Shown: positions 34,287 to 42,439, numbered from the stretch's first letter. The stretch is DNA of 64,000 nucleotides from JBQTHD01 sp052390275 (GCA_052390275.1 JBQTHD010000010.1:70450-134449); one strand, 5' to 3'. Translations and numbers: made by a program. Notes: a model not told the origin generated them from the sequence alone.

Positions 34287-35561
34287 TCAGGCTTCGACCG
34301 GCTGGCTGTTACCTGAGGGCCGGGCCAGGGTGAGGCGCCGGGTCATGAAGGCGGCCATGATCAGCGTGGCGCCAGCCAGCGGAAGCCAGGGGGCCCCACC
34401 GGTCTTGGCCAACTGGGGAACCGGCTGGATGACCTGCTGCTTGGACACGATCTTGGCTCGCCCACCAACGGCGGCCTCGGCGTGAGCCAGTTCCAGTTTG
34501 ATGCCGCCACTGATGCCCTTGAGCAGGTGGATCTTGACCCCGTCGGCTACCGCCGAGATGGCTCCGTCGGACTCACGCTTGGTGGATCCAGCTCCGAGGG
34601 AGATTTCCGACTCGAGCGGTGTGCCTTCCAACAGGCGAATGGGCTGGCCCAGTTTGATGGGGATCTCCAGGAGGTCCCCACCCAGGATGGGCAGGCCCAC
34701 CTTGACGGTCGCGATGGCACCGTCGAAGGTGGCGTCGGCCTTGCCGCCGGCCCGGTCGAAGGTGGCGGTGGCTTTGGCCGAACCCACCACGATGGACAGC
34801 AGCGGACTGCCCCCCAGGGTCAGACCGGGCAGGACGTCGATCTGGGCCCCTTGGGCGTTGCCTTCGGAGGTGACCTTGCCGGCGGTGGTGGTTCCAGCCG
34901 CGGTGGAGTTGCCCAGCTTGATCGAAACCAGAGCGGTGGCCTTGGTCAGGCGCTCAACCAGGTCAGATACCGGGTCCTTGGTCGGGTCCAAGCCGACCAA
35001 CTGTCCGACGAGGGGAAGCTGCAGGCCGCCGAGCACGGGCTGAACCACGGCCAGCACCGTTCCGAGCACCGGGCGCAGCAGGTCGATGACCGGCTGAAGC
35101 AACTGGAGGAGTTGTCCTCCGCCGATGTCGATGGCGGCCACAGTGCCCCGGCCCAGGGCCTGGGGACCATCGGCGTTGGTCGCCACGGCTGTTTCGCCGC
35201 AGGCCAACTCGACGTTGATGATGGACAGAGGCAGGTTGACGCCGCAGGACTTCGGCGGGGCCGAGGTCTGCCCGGCGGCGGCCACTTTGGCCTCACTGAC
35301 CGTATTGGGAAGCAGGGCCACACCCGCGCCGGTGGCCTTGGCCGAGGGGCTGGAGTTGATCTCGATACCCGACGCGCCCACCGTCAGGTTCAAATTGAGC
35401 AGGGACAGTTCCAGGGCTCGAGCCAACGCGGTGGCCGCGTAGCTCTCGGTCTGGGTGACGGTCTCGACCTCTTTGGCTTGGGCTTGGGCCGGAGCCGCCA
35501 GCATGGTGCTGACAACGAAAGCGGCGACCAACCCCGAGCCGAGCCGACGAAGGATTTGCAT
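34287..35561 (-). CDS. LAXTG-anchored surface protein (sortase E substrate)
   Basis: A 424-residue exported protein: ATG 35561 begins a signal peptide (SGLVAAFVVSTMLAAPAQAQ). The body is rich in Leu, Val, Gly and Ala with repeats of the LLQLLQPVIDLLRPVLGTVL type, like choice-of-anchor surface proteins. It contains two Cys that may form a disulfide (SCGVNLPL and VELACGE). The C-terminus is a classic sorting signal: LAKTGGAPWLPLAGATLIMA then a basic tail. Longer starts up to 35642 are rejected because the signal peptide fits ATG 35561, with GGGAG about 13 nt upstream. Function unknown. Confidence 0.88.
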   Translation of the reverse strand: MQILRRLGSGLVAAFVVSTMLAAPAQAQAKEVETVTQTESYAATALARALELSLLNLNLTVGASGIEINSSPSAKATGAGVALLPNTVSEAKVAAAGQTSAPPKSCGVNLPLSIINVELACGETAVATNADGPQALGRGTVAAIDIGGGQLLQLLQPVIDLLRPVLGTVLAVVQPVLGGLQLPLVGQLVGLDPTKDPVSDLVERLTKATALVSIKLGNSTAAGTTTAGKVTSEGNAQGAQIDVLPGLTLGGSPLLSIVVGSAKATATFDRAGGKADATFDGAIATVKVGLPILGGDLLEIPIKLGQPIRLLEGTPLESEISLGAGSTKRESDGAISAVADGVKIHLLKGISGGIKLELAHAEAAVGGRAKIVSKQQVIQPVPQLAKTGGAPWLPLAGATLIMAAFMTRRLTLARPSGNSQPVEA

Positions 35562-35700
35562 CAGTGGGTGTTCTCCCTCTTTGCGGTTGCGGCTGAGCCT
35601 CGCGTTCGCCCTCGCGGCCCCAGTTACTGGTAGATGCTGCATGCAGTTAGGTACCAGAGAAAAATGCTCTGGTCTAGGAGTTTCTTGACAACTTCCGGTG
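35562..35700 (-). promoter_or_regulatory. Leader region of the LAXTG operon with hairpin
   Basis: The 298 bp between this operon and the tadE-like gene contain no gene. On the minus strand the leader carries a hairpin pairing CCAGAG with CTCTGG around ATTTTT-like bases (near 35655), an upstream TTGTCA that could be a -35 box, and a GC-rich stretch with AACCGCAAAGAGGG just before the start codon. A structured leader is plausible; I cannot match it firmly to a known riboswitch. Confidence 0.35.
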
Positions 35701-35859
35701 CCGACTTGCTTGCACGCCCTGGCTTTCCCGTGCCGGGACCAGGTGGCCTGTGGATTGTGACAGACGAATCATCATGCTACGGACATCCAGCCGGATACCG
35801 GCAGACTACTCAGCACCATCATTACCCTCAGCAGCCCCAAACTTCCATCTTTGTCCAGG

Positions 35860-36330
35860 TCAGCCTTCGACTCTCATGGTGGCGGTGGCGGACAGTTCGA
35901 CGTCTGAGAGCAGTGAACCGGCTATCGGCACCCGGGTTGGGGACCTGTAGGACAGTTTGGCGGTAACACGGCTGCCCGGGCCCCGTCGCCCTTGGGTTCG
36001 CACCGATAGGCGGTCCGCCTCCAAACCCCCAGCCGCCCGGGCGGCGGCTTCGGGCGCAGCCGCTCCCTCCTCGACCGCGGCAACCCGTGCGGCTTCCCGG
36101 GCGGCGTGAACGACCAGTACCTGATCTCGCACCACCAACCCGGCTTGAACAAGCGCCAGAAGCAGAATCATGGCCAACGGCAGGACCATGGCCAACTCCA
36201 CCGCCGCCTGGCCCGCCTCCCGCCGCGTTGGTTGTCGGGTTCTCCTGCTCCGGGGCTGTTTGGGGAGGGTGCCACCGCCCGGGCGTTCGCCCGGGCGGTG
36301 GATCCGGCTGGAGAGCTGTCGCCTGACCAT
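35860..36330 (-). CDS. TadE-like pilus assembly protein
   Basis: A 156-residue protein with the TadE signature: EAGQAAVELAMVLPLAMILL, where the Glu follows the cleavage Gly-Gln-Ala-Ala-Val site, then LALVQAGLVVRDQVLVVHAA and REAARVAAV. The rest is a periplasmic domain. TadE-like proteins are pseudopilins of Flp pilus systems. It lies 3 bp after the DUF4244 pilin gene and closes the tad locus. The N-terminal 40 residues are basic. Only one TadE/F-type gene is visible here. Confidence 0.88.
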   Translation of the reverse strand: MVRRQLSSRIHRPGERPGGGTLPKQPRSRRTRQPTRREAGQAAVELAMVLPLAMILLLALVQAGLVVRDQVLVVHAAREAARVAAVEEGAAAPEAAARAAGGLEADRLSVRTQGRRGPGSRVTAKLSYRSPTRVPIAGSLLSDVELSATATMRVEG

Positions 36331-36333
36331 CGG

Positions 36334-36687
36334 TCAGCGGCCCCCAGCCTGGTCAGTGATGGATTTCATCACCGAGTCCAGCAGGTCGCCGATCAGGTCC
36401 GTCTTGGTGGCCCAGGCCACGACCAGCAGGGCGACCGCCGCCGCCCCGAGCAGGACCAGGGCGTACTCCGCGGTGGCCTGACCTCTCTGGCCGGCGAGAG
36501 ACAGCCGGCGGCGGCTGCTGCTGTCTCTGGCCGCGTCGTTGCCGACCGGGCTCGGTTCGAAGACGACCGGGTCGGCACCGGTCATGCCGCTTGTCGGTGA
36601 CCAGTCCACGGGGGTGGAACGGATCTGCTCATCGCGGGGGCCGCCGGCGACCGCCGGGGTGGATACGGCGCAGCAGGAACGGGACAT
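36334..36687 (-). CDS. DUF4244 / Flp-pilin-like protein
   Basis: A 117-residue small pilin-like protein. The N-terminal region is long and disordered, ending in QRGQATAEYALVLLGAAAVA then a hydrophobic helix and a short tail (DLLDSVMKSITDQ). GQATAEYAL is the processing site shared by Flp pilins and the DUF4244 family of actinobacterial tad loci, so this is the likely major pilin. ATG 36687 has AGGAG about 7 nt upstream and is preferred over the longer frame. The leader of 70 residues before the processing site is unusually long for Flp pilins. Confidence 0.82.
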   Translation of the reverse strand: MSRSCCAVSTPAVAGGPRDEQIRSTPVDWSPTSGMTGADPVVFEPSPVGNDAARDSSSRRRLSLAGQRGQATAEYALVLLGAAAVALLVVAWATKTDLIGDLLDSVMKSITDQAGGR

Positions 36688-36731
36688 GACGTTCTCCTCT
36701 TGATCGAGTTGATTCGATGTTGGATGCCGCA

Positions 36732-36950
36732 CGCGCCTGAGGGCGCAAGGTCGGGAGTTGCAGGCGACTGGGGCGCGAGATCGGGCGTTGAGGCGCCTGA
36801 GGGCGCAAGAGGTCGGGAGTCATAGGCGCTTGGGCGCAAGGTCGGCGGTTGTGGGCGCCTGGGGCGCAAAGGTTGGGGTTTACAGGCGCTGGGGCGCAGG
36901 TTTGGGCTTTGCATACGCCTGGGGCGCAAGGTCGGGTCGCCTGAGGGGGG
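36732..36950. repeat. Imperfect tandem repeat of about 30 bp in the tad locus
   Basis: Seven to eight units of 29-33 bp fill the gap between the tadC-like and pilin genes. Each holds a GCGCCTGGGGCGC-like core that can form a short hairpin, then AAGGTCGGG and a variable AGTTGCAG-like end. The units are too similar end to end, and too close, to be a CRISPR array. The block would be transcribed as part of the tad mRNA. Confidence 0.78.
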
Positions 36951-36971
36951 CGGTGCGGCGCGAATGGAGGC

Positions 36972-37943
36972 TCAGAGGCGCAGGGATGCGATGGCGCTGA
37001 TGATGAGGGGTGCCATCGTGAGTAGGGCGAATGCCGGAAGCGTGCAGGCCACCAGGGGAAACAGAAGTTTGACGGGCACCCGTCGCGCTGCCTCCTCAGC
37101 CCGTCGCCGTTGGTCCTGGCGGGTTTCGGCCGCCAGTCGCTCCAGCGCTGGACCCAGGGGCACTCCGTAGCGCTCCGAGGACACCAGGATTCCAATCAGG
37201 GGGCGAACTTCGTCGGGTTGGTTATCGGCCACGTCCTCGAGGGCGTCAGCGAGCCGCCGGCCCCGGGCGACGGCGACGGCTGCCTGGCCCAGAGCCTGAG
37301 CCAGGGGGCCCTGGCCCCGGCGGCCCACCGCTTGCACCGCCAGCCACACAGTCAGCCCTGACCCGGTGGCCAGGGCCAAGAGGTCGACGACCTCGGCCAG
37401 CCCGGCAACGACCTGGCGCCTGGTGGCGGCCAGCCGCCGTCCGGCGCGGGCACGCGGGGCGGCCCAGGCCACGGCCGCGAACAGGATGGGGCAGGCCAGA
37501 GTGAGCCAAGGCGCCAGGGCCAATCCCACGGCCGCGGCCAGGACGGTCGCGCCCAACCTCTGGGCCGCCTGCGGATCTGGCCGGTAACCGAAAAGCGCAA
37601 GGATGCTCAGGCCAAGGCGAGCAGCCAACCGGTCACGTGCGCGGTGCCGGACGTCGGCCAGGTTGCAGGAGGTCACCGCCGAGCCCTTGGAATGGGAACC
37701 GGCGGGCGACATCATCGCCAAGCCTCTGCTGATGCCTCGTCTGCTGATGCCTCGTCTGCTGCTGCCTCGTCTGCTGCTGCCTCGTTTGCTGCTGCCTCGT
37801 TTGCTCCTGCCGCTTCCCGTGTCGCCGTCGTAGCTGTCGAGTCCGCCGGCCGGGGTGCCGGCCGACGTCGGTCGCCGACGTCTGAGGATCACCAGGCCCC
37901 AGACCACCACGAGGCCCCAGCCGGCGGCGATGGCGGCGGTCAT
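36972..37943 (-). CDS. TadC-like inner-membrane pilus platform protein
   Basis: A GspF/T2SF-domain membrane protein of 323 residues that forms the pilus assembly platform with TadB. LATGSGLTVWLAVQAVGRRG and LVSSERYGVPLGPALERLA are typical T2SF stretches. Hydrophobic segments flank the domain, and PVKLLFPLVACTLPAFALL is the last pair of helices. ATG 37943 overlaps the tadB stop by 4 nt; ATG 37958 is also possible. Residues about 43-72 are an Arg/Gly/Ser repeat encoded by a 15-bp tandem repeat (37726-37815), which sits in a cytoplasmic loop after the first helix and is unlike usual TadC. Confidence 0.85.
   Translation of the reverse strand: MTAAIAAGWGLVVVWGLVILRRRRPTSAGTPAGGLDSYDGDTGSGRSKRGSSKRGSSRRGSSRRGISRRGISRGLAMMSPAGSHSKGSAVTSCNLADVRHRARDRLAARLGLSILALFGYRPDPQAAQRLGATVLAAAVGLALAPWLTLACPILFAAVAWAAPRARAGRRLAATRRQVVAGLAEVVDLLALATGSGLTVWLAVQAVGRRGQGPLAQALGQAAVAVARGRRLADALEDVADNQPDEVRPLIGILVSSERYGVPLGPALERLAAETRQDQRRRAEEAARRVPVKLLFPLVACTLPAFALLTMAPLIISAIASLRL
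37726..37815. repeat. 15-bp coding minisatellite in tadC-like gene
   Basis: Six units of a 15-bp repeat (such as CTGCTGCTGCCTCGT on the plus strand) encode Arg-Arg-Gly-Ser/Ile-Ser units on the minus strand. Changes between units are mostly single bases, so it is probably young and prone to length change without frameshift. Confidence 0.88.
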
Positions 37944-38917
37944 CGGGAGACTCGGCATATCCGTCGCATCCACAGCCAGCCGGCGGCCTCCAGGGTCAGG
38001 CCGGCGATCAGGATCATTCGACCAGCGCCTGTCCCGGTCAGGAATCCCCGGGTTTGGGGATCGACCAGCGACGTGAATGCGGCGAAAGCCAACGGAGCCA
38101 GGCCGATGATGAGGGCGGACAAGCGGGCCTGGGAGGACAGGGCCCGGACCTCCTGAGCGGCGGTCAGGCGCTGGCGAAGCGAAGCGGCCAGCCCGTCGAA
38201 GGCCCGGGCCTGGGGCCCGCCCGACTCGTCCCCCAACTCCAAAGCGGCGACGGCCAGCTTCACCTCCGGGCACCGATGACGCTGGGCCAGCGAACCCAGG
38301 GAGCCGGCCAGTGTCTGGCCCCGACGGGTCCCTTCCACCACCCTGGCCAGTTCAGGGGCCAACGGCCAGGCGACCGATCGGGAGGCATCGTCGATGGCCC
38401 CCACCAGCGAGCTTCCCGATCGCAGCGAGCGGGCGGTGGATTCCAACGCCATTGGGAGCTGGGCCGCCAAACGAACAGGAATCTGAGCCTTCAGCCGACG
38501 CAGCCCCAGGATCGGCGCGAATGCAGCGCATGCCAGGGTGGCACCCCCGGCCGCCAGGCCGAGGGCCAGCGCGGCGGTGGCGGTGAACGTCACGGTCAGG
38601 ACGAGCCAAACCCGCAGTGCCTGGTCCGGGTTGCCAGGCCAGCCGGATTGGGCCAGGGCCGAACGGATCAAGACCGGGGCGGTCAAGGTCCCCAGGCCCG
38701 AAGCGGGCGCCGGGCAGGCTGCGACCCCGGATACATCCGCGCCCAGTCCAATCGCTCCCGATCCGTCCATGAGCCGACACTGCGCCGCCGAACAGAACGG
38801 TTGAACCAGCTCGCGGCGAATCCGGGCGGAGGCCCCGATCCGCCGCAGCTGGCGAGCCGAGATTGAAAGGATGACGACGCCCAGCGCACAGAGGCCGGCG
38901 GCAATGGAAGGGCTCAT
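37940..38917 (-). CDS. TadB-like inner-membrane pilus platform protein
   Basis: A 325-residue T2SF-domain membrane protein. It has an N-terminal membrane helix, paired helices near residue 105-140 (WLVLTVTFTATAALALGLAA), then the T2SF core QLPMALESTARSLRSGSSLV with the conserved L-R-x-G-x-S and ELGDESGGPQARAFDGLAAS. Closing helices end it. ATG 38917 overlaps the tadA stop by 4 nt. With the TadC-like protein it forms the platform on which the TadA ATPase works. The order tadZ-tadA-tadB-tadC is the usual actinobacterial one. Confidence 0.88.
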   Translation of the reverse strand: MSPSIAAGLCALGVVILSISARQLRRIGASARIRRELVQPFCSAAQCRLMDGSGAIGLGADVSGVAACPAPASGLGTLTAPVLIRSALAQSGWPGNPDQALRVWLVLTVTFTATAALALGLAAGGATLACAAFAPILGLRRLKAQIPVRLAAQLPMALESTARSLRSGSSLVGAIDDASRSVAWPLAPELARVVEGTRRGQTLAGSLGSLAQRHRCPEVKLAVAALELGDESGGPQARAFDGLAASLRQRLTAAQEVRALSSQARLSALIIGLAPLAFAAFTSLVDPQTRGFLTGTGAGRMILIAGLTLEAAGWLWMRRICRVSR

Positions 38918-40236
38918 GGGCGCACTCGGCCAAGCACGCGCTGGCTGGGTTCGACAAGCTCGGGGCCTCGGGCCAGGATCCGAGTGCGTTGGAGGGGGCG
39001 GGGCCTCCCAGTGCCCAGGTCGTTCCGGCTCAGTTCCGCCGGGCTGAGCACCTCGGCCACCTGGGTGATCTGCCTCCGGCCAGCCGCGGCCCGGCCCAAC
39101 TGGACGATCAGGTCCACCGCCGAGTGCAACTGGCTGGCCACCGAAGCGAGCGGCAGACCCAGATCGGCCATCAGCACCATGGTCTCCAACCTGGCGAGGG
39201 CGTCGTCAGGGCTGTTGGCGTGGCAGGTGGACAATGAGCCCTCGTGCCCGGTGTTGAGGGCCTGGAGCATGTCCAGGGCCTCAGGGCCGCGTACCTCGCC
39301 CACCACGATGCGGTCCGGCCGCATTCGTAGGGCATTGCGGACCAGTTCCCGGACCGTGGTCGCTCCCGCCCCTTCGGCGTTGGGCGGCCGGCTTTCAAGG
39401 CGGACGACGTGGCGCCCCGGGAGCGCCAACTCGGCAGCGTCCTCCACCGTGACCACCCGTTCGTCGGGCCCGATGGAGGCGGCCAGGGCGTTGAGAAAGG
39501 TGGTCTTGCCCGTCCCGGTTCCTCCGGAGACGACGATGTTGGCCCGGGTGGCCACGGCGTGACGCAGAAGGTCGGCCACAGCGCAAGAGGTGAAGTCCTC
39601 CAAGGCGAAGGCCTTTGATCGAAACCGCCGAATGGTCAGGTAGGGCCCGTCGATGGCCAGGGGTGGCACGATGGCGTGCACCCGGGACCCATCGGCCAGG
39701 CGGGCGTCGACGTACGGGCTGGATCGGTCCACCCTCAGGCCCAGAGGGCCGACCACCCGCTCGATCAGGCGGGAGATCTCCTCGGCGGCGAGGACCAGGT
39801 CCAGGCAGTGAAGTTCACCGCAGCGCTCGATCCAGACCGGACCTGGGCCGTTGAGCATTATCTCGGTGATATCCGGATCGGCGACCAGAGCTTCGAGGGG
39901 CCCCAGGCCGCAGACCTCGGCCAAAACCGCCGCCACCATCTCGGCTCGGGCTCCGTGGCCCACCAGGGGGGCTTCCTCCGCGACCAGCAGCGCCACCAGG
40001 CTTTCCACTTCCAACCCGGCCTCGGCCTCCAGCAGTCGCCGCCGAACCCGGCCGACGATGGCTTCCGTCGATCCGCCACCGCCCAATCCGCCACCGCCCA
40101 ATCCGCCCATCGCTGATGCGGTACCACCGGGTGGAACCGGTTTGGTTCGACCCGCCGGCCGGCGGCGGACCTCTGAGGTCGCTGCGGGGCCCCCTGGAAA
40201 GCGGTCTGTGAGCCAGGTTGGGGACCGGTACATCAC
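38914..40236 (-). CDS. tadA: TadA/CpaF-type pilus assembly ATPase
   Basis: Hexameric secretion ATPase that powers Flp pilus assembly. Walker A is NIVVSGGTGTGKTTFLNALA. The Asp box and Walker B follow in RVVTVEDAAELAL and RMRPDRIVVGEVRGPEALDM, and the His box in LNTGHEGSLSTCHANSP. An N-terminal domain with DPDITEIMLNGPGPVWIER precedes. GTG 40236 overlaps the tadZ stop by 4 nt (ATG 40233 is next). A glycine repeat (GGLGGGGLGGGG) near residue 44 is a local expansion. Length is 440 residues. The much longer open frame to 40719 covers the tadZ gene and is rejected. Confidence 0.94.
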   Translation of the reverse strand: MMYRSPTWLTDRFPGGPAATSEVRRRPAGRTKPVPPGGTASAMGGLGGGGLGGGGSTEAIVGRVRRRLLEAEAGLEVESLVALLVAEEAPLVGHGARAEMVAAVLAEVCGLGPLEALVADPDITEIMLNGPGPVWIERCGELHCLDLVLAAEEISRLIERVVGPLGLRVDRSSPYVDARLADGSRVHAIVPPLAIDGPYLTIRRFRSKAFALEDFTSCAVADLLRHAVATRANIVVSGGTGTGKTTFLNALAASIGPDERVVTVEDAAELALPGRHVVRLESRPPNAEGAGATTVRELVRNALRMRPDRIVVGEVRGPEALDMLQALNTGHEGSLSTCHANSPDDALARLETMVLMADLGLPLASVASQLHSAVDLIVQLGRAAAGRRQITQVAEVLSPAELSRNDLGTGRPRPLQRTRILARGPELVEPSQRVLGRVRP

Positions 40237-40883
40237 GCCGCCCGAGCCAAAGAGCGCTCGAGTCCTCGAGGCATGCGCGAGGCGAGGATGCCGGCATCGA
40301 CCGCCCGGGCCACGGCCGGGTCCAGGGCCACCTCGGCCCATACCGGTACACCCAGGACCTCGGAGACGTCGGCGGTACGCAATACCCGCGACGGATCGGT
40401 CACCAAGATGGCCGCTGTGGCGGTGATGGGAAGAGCCAGCGCCCGGCGTAGCGCCAGGTAACAGGGGCGCAGGACCAAGAACCCCGTCGTGGCCGCCTCG
40501 GCCACGGTCACCGCTGCCGCGCAGTCCAGCAATCCGCAGTCGACCACCACCGCCCGGTCGTCGCTGGCCAAGGCGTCGGCCAGGCCTGCCAAGCGAGCAA
40601 GTGGTGCCGGCGCACCGCCCGAGGCCCGGCCCCGGGGCAGTAGCCGCAGGTTGCCGGGGGTGTCGATCTCGAGGCTGGCCAACCGATCGGGCGGCGATTG
40701 GGGCCCGGCCGCCAGCCAATCCTGCACACCCAGGTCCGGATCGCTCAGCCCAAGCACCGCCGGGCAGTCCCCACTCAGATCGACCAGCACGGTGGATCGG
40801 GTGCGGGCCGCCAGCAAGGCAAGGCTGGTGGCCACGACGGTGGTGCCGCTTCCCCCTTTGGAGGACCAGCAGGCAACGAACAT
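40233..40883 (-). CDS. TadZ/CpaE-like pilus localisation ATPase
   Basis: A MinD/ParA-type protein of 216 residues that places the Flp pilus machine in the cell. The deviant Walker A is CWSSKGGSGTTVVATSLALL and the Walker A' aspartate is in VLVDLSGD; VVVDCGLLDCA is the third motif. It lacks the receiver domain of CpaE. ATG 40883 has GGAGGG 6 nt upstream. It is the first gene of the tad operon. The preceding 150 bp include an inverted pair GTATCCGGAG (41008-41017) and CTCCGGATAC (40949-40958) that may be regulatory. Confidence 0.82.
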   Translation of the reverse strand: MFVACWSSKGGSGTTVVATSLALLAARTRSTVLVDLSGDCPAVLGLSDPDLGVQDWLAAGPQSPPDRLASLEIDTPGNLRLLPRGRASGGAPAPLARLAGLADALASDDRAVVVDCGLLDCAAAVTVAEAATTGFLVLRPCYLALRRALALPITATAAILVTDPSRVLRTADVSEVLGVPVWAEVALDPAVARAVDAGILASRMPRGLERSLARAA

Positions 40884-41030
40884 AAAGAACCCTCCGGACG
40901 CTTCAAACTGACTGCGTTCTCCGGGGGAAGAGAAACTGAACCGTATCGCTCCGGATACTGAAACTGCAAGGGCTACACCGAAATTAGATGAAAGACCTCA
41001 TCAGTCGGTATCCGGAGAGAACGACACGGG

Positions 41031-41102
41031 TTAGGAGCGCACCTTCTTGGCCGCAACGGCCCCGAGGGCGAGCAGAACGAGCAGGATCAGCAGCTTCTTC
41101 AT
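41031..41102 (-). CDS. Very small membrane peptide (23 residues)
   Basis: MKKLLILLVLLALGAVAAKK then VRS and a TAA stop. It has the look of small actinobacterial single-helix proteins with a basic N-terminus and basic tail, such as the DLW-39 group, but it lacks the acidic tail of those proteins. It lies between tadZ and the selenocysteine tRNA, transcribed with the tad strand. No strong ribosome-binding site is visible. Its composition and intact start and stop argue for a real gene. Confidence 0.5.
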   Translation of the reverse strand: MKKLLILLVLLALGAVAAKKVRS

Positions 41103-41139
41103 GGCCGGAAAAGGTAGCGCGCCGCATAGGTTGTGCCAC

Positions 41140-41235
41140 GGAGGTGTCCGTTGACCTGGTGGCAGCCCCCGCCTTCAAAGCGGGTGGGACGGGTGATCCC
41201 CGTCCGGCGGGTTCGATTCCCGTCCACCTCCGCCA
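41140..41235 (+). tRNA. selC: tRNA-Sec (anticodon TCA, selenocysteine)
   Basis: A 96-nt tRNA with the special selenocysteine shape: acceptor GGAGGTG pairing with CACCTCC, and the anticodon stem CCCGC/GCGGG around CTTCAAA (anticodon 41175-41177). It has a long extra arm GGGACGGGTGATCCCCGTCC, T-loop TTCGATT, and an encoded CCA. The anticodon TCA reads UGA. It implies that the genome makes selenoproteins; selA, selB and selD are not in this window, and I found no clear in-frame TGA selenoprotein here. Confidence 0.95.
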
Positions 41236-41274
41236 CGCCACCGGGGAACGGGAACCCGGCGGGCACCCGTGACG

Positions 41275-42210
41275 CTAAACGGCGAGCAGGTCTCGTGCGC
41301 CGGTGTCACTGGACGGGTGGCGGAGCTTGGACATGGCCCGGGCCTCGATCTGGCGGATCCGCTCCCGGGTGAGGTTGAAGTGTTCGCCCACCTCCTCGAG
41401 GGTGCGGGGCTCGCCCCGGTCCAGGCCGAAGCGGAGCCTCAAGATCTCCCGTTCCCGCTCGTCGAGCGGCCCCAGAAGTTTGACGATCTCGTCGGGCAGC
41501 AGGGCGGTGGCGGCCACCTCGAAGGGCGACTCGGCCGAACGATCCTCGACCACGTCGCCCAGTTCGGCGTCTCCGTCCTCGCGCAACGGTTCCGACAGCG
41601 ACAAGGGTTCGGCTGCGAAGCGCAGAGCCTCTGTGACCTTTTCCTCGGTCATCTCCACTTCGGCGGCCAATTCAATGAGGGTGGCTGGACGGCCCAACTT
41701 GAGTTCCAGCCGGGACCGGGCCTTCTGCAGGCGGGCCAGGGTGTCGCCGGCGTGGACGGGCAGCCTGATGGTGCGGCCGGTGTTGGCGATGCCCCGGGTG
41801 ATGGCCTGGCGGATCCACCAGGTGGCATAGGTGGAGAACTTGAAGCCCTTGCGCCAGTCGAACTTCTCGACCGCGTGCATCAGGCCCAGGTTGCCCTCCT
41901 GGATCAGGTCGAGCAGAGGCAGCCCGGAGGCCTGGTACTTCTTGGCGATGGAGACGACCAGGCGGAGGTTCGACTGGACGAAGGTCCGCTGGGCGTTGCT
42001 GCCCTCCAGAGAGTGGCGCCGCAATTCGCGTCTTTTGGCCGGGGTGATGGTTCCCCCGGCGTCGAGGATGGTCCGGGCCTCGTTGCCGGCCTCGATGGCC
42101 TTGGCCAAGCGAACCTCATCGTCCTTGGTCAACAGCGGGTACTGGCCGATGTCGGTCAGGTAGAGCCGAACGAGATCCTCCTCGTCCCGCTCGAGTCTCT
42201 CCTTGGCCAT
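41275..42210 (-). CDS. RNA polymerase sigma-70 factor (RpoD/SigB-like)
   Basis: Directs RNA polymerase to promoters. All core regions are present: 1.2 (DLVRLYLTDIGQYPLLT), 2.1-2.4 (NLRLVVSIAKKYQASGLPLL, LIQEGNLGLMHAVEKFDW, KFSTYATWWIRQAITRGIAN), 3, and 4 (LDEREREILRLRFGLDRG, then TLEEVGEHFNLTRERIRQIE). ATG 42210 has AGGAGG about 8 nt upstream. At 311 residues it lacks the long region 1.1 of most primary sigma factors, so it may be the principal factor in a short form or a SigB-like group 2 factor. The long open frame upstream to 42393 is not conserved. Confidence 0.93.
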   Translation of the reverse strand: MAKERLERDEEDLVRLYLTDIGQYPLLTKDDEVRLAKAIEAGNEARTILDAGGTITPAKRRELRRHSLEGSNAQRTFVQSNLRLVVSIAKKYQASGLPLLDLIQEGNLGLMHAVEKFDWRKGFKFSTYATWWIRQAITRGIANTGRTIRLPVHAGDTLARLQKARSRLELKLGRPATLIELAAEVEMTEEKVTEALRFAAEPLSLSEPLREDGDAELGDVVEDRSAESPFEVAATALLPDEIVKLLGPLDEREREILRLRFGLDRGEPRTLEEVGEHFNLTRERIRQIEARAMSKLRHPSSDTGARDLLAV

Positions 42211-42272
42211 CTGCGGTCCTCCTGACAACTTTGTGGTGTGCCGCCGGTTGGTTCTGCCGCCGGGTGATGCGT

Positions 42273-42290
42273 TCGAGGCTCCGGTGCGCC
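42273..42290. repeat. Short match to palindromic element A
   Basis: TCGAGGCTCCGGTGCGCC is an exact 18-bp copy of 2349-2366 inside palindromic element A. It lies in the 229-bp gap between the sigma factor and nadE, in which I see no gene. It may be a remnant of the same repeat family. Confidence 0.5.
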
Positions 42291-42439
42291 GAGTGGCGAC
42301 CGGACCCCCAAGCTTGACCCGAGGCTCGCACCTGCTGGCAGGACGATCTCGGGGCGACGGTAATGGTCGATGGGATTGTAAGGGTCCGGTCAAGACCGAC
42401 CAGACGAACTTTCGGGCCTAAGCGCCCGATGGCCGAGCA

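Noticed and set aside
36732..36950. Possible CRISPR array
   Set aside because: The spacing sequences are similar to each other, units vary from 29 to 33 bp, and no cas genes are nearby. It is a degenerate tandem repeat.
40237..40719. N-terminal extension of TadA over the tadZ gene
   Set aside because: The tadZ frame has clear ParA-type motifs, while the TadA-frame extension is Gly/Arg-rich shadow sequence.
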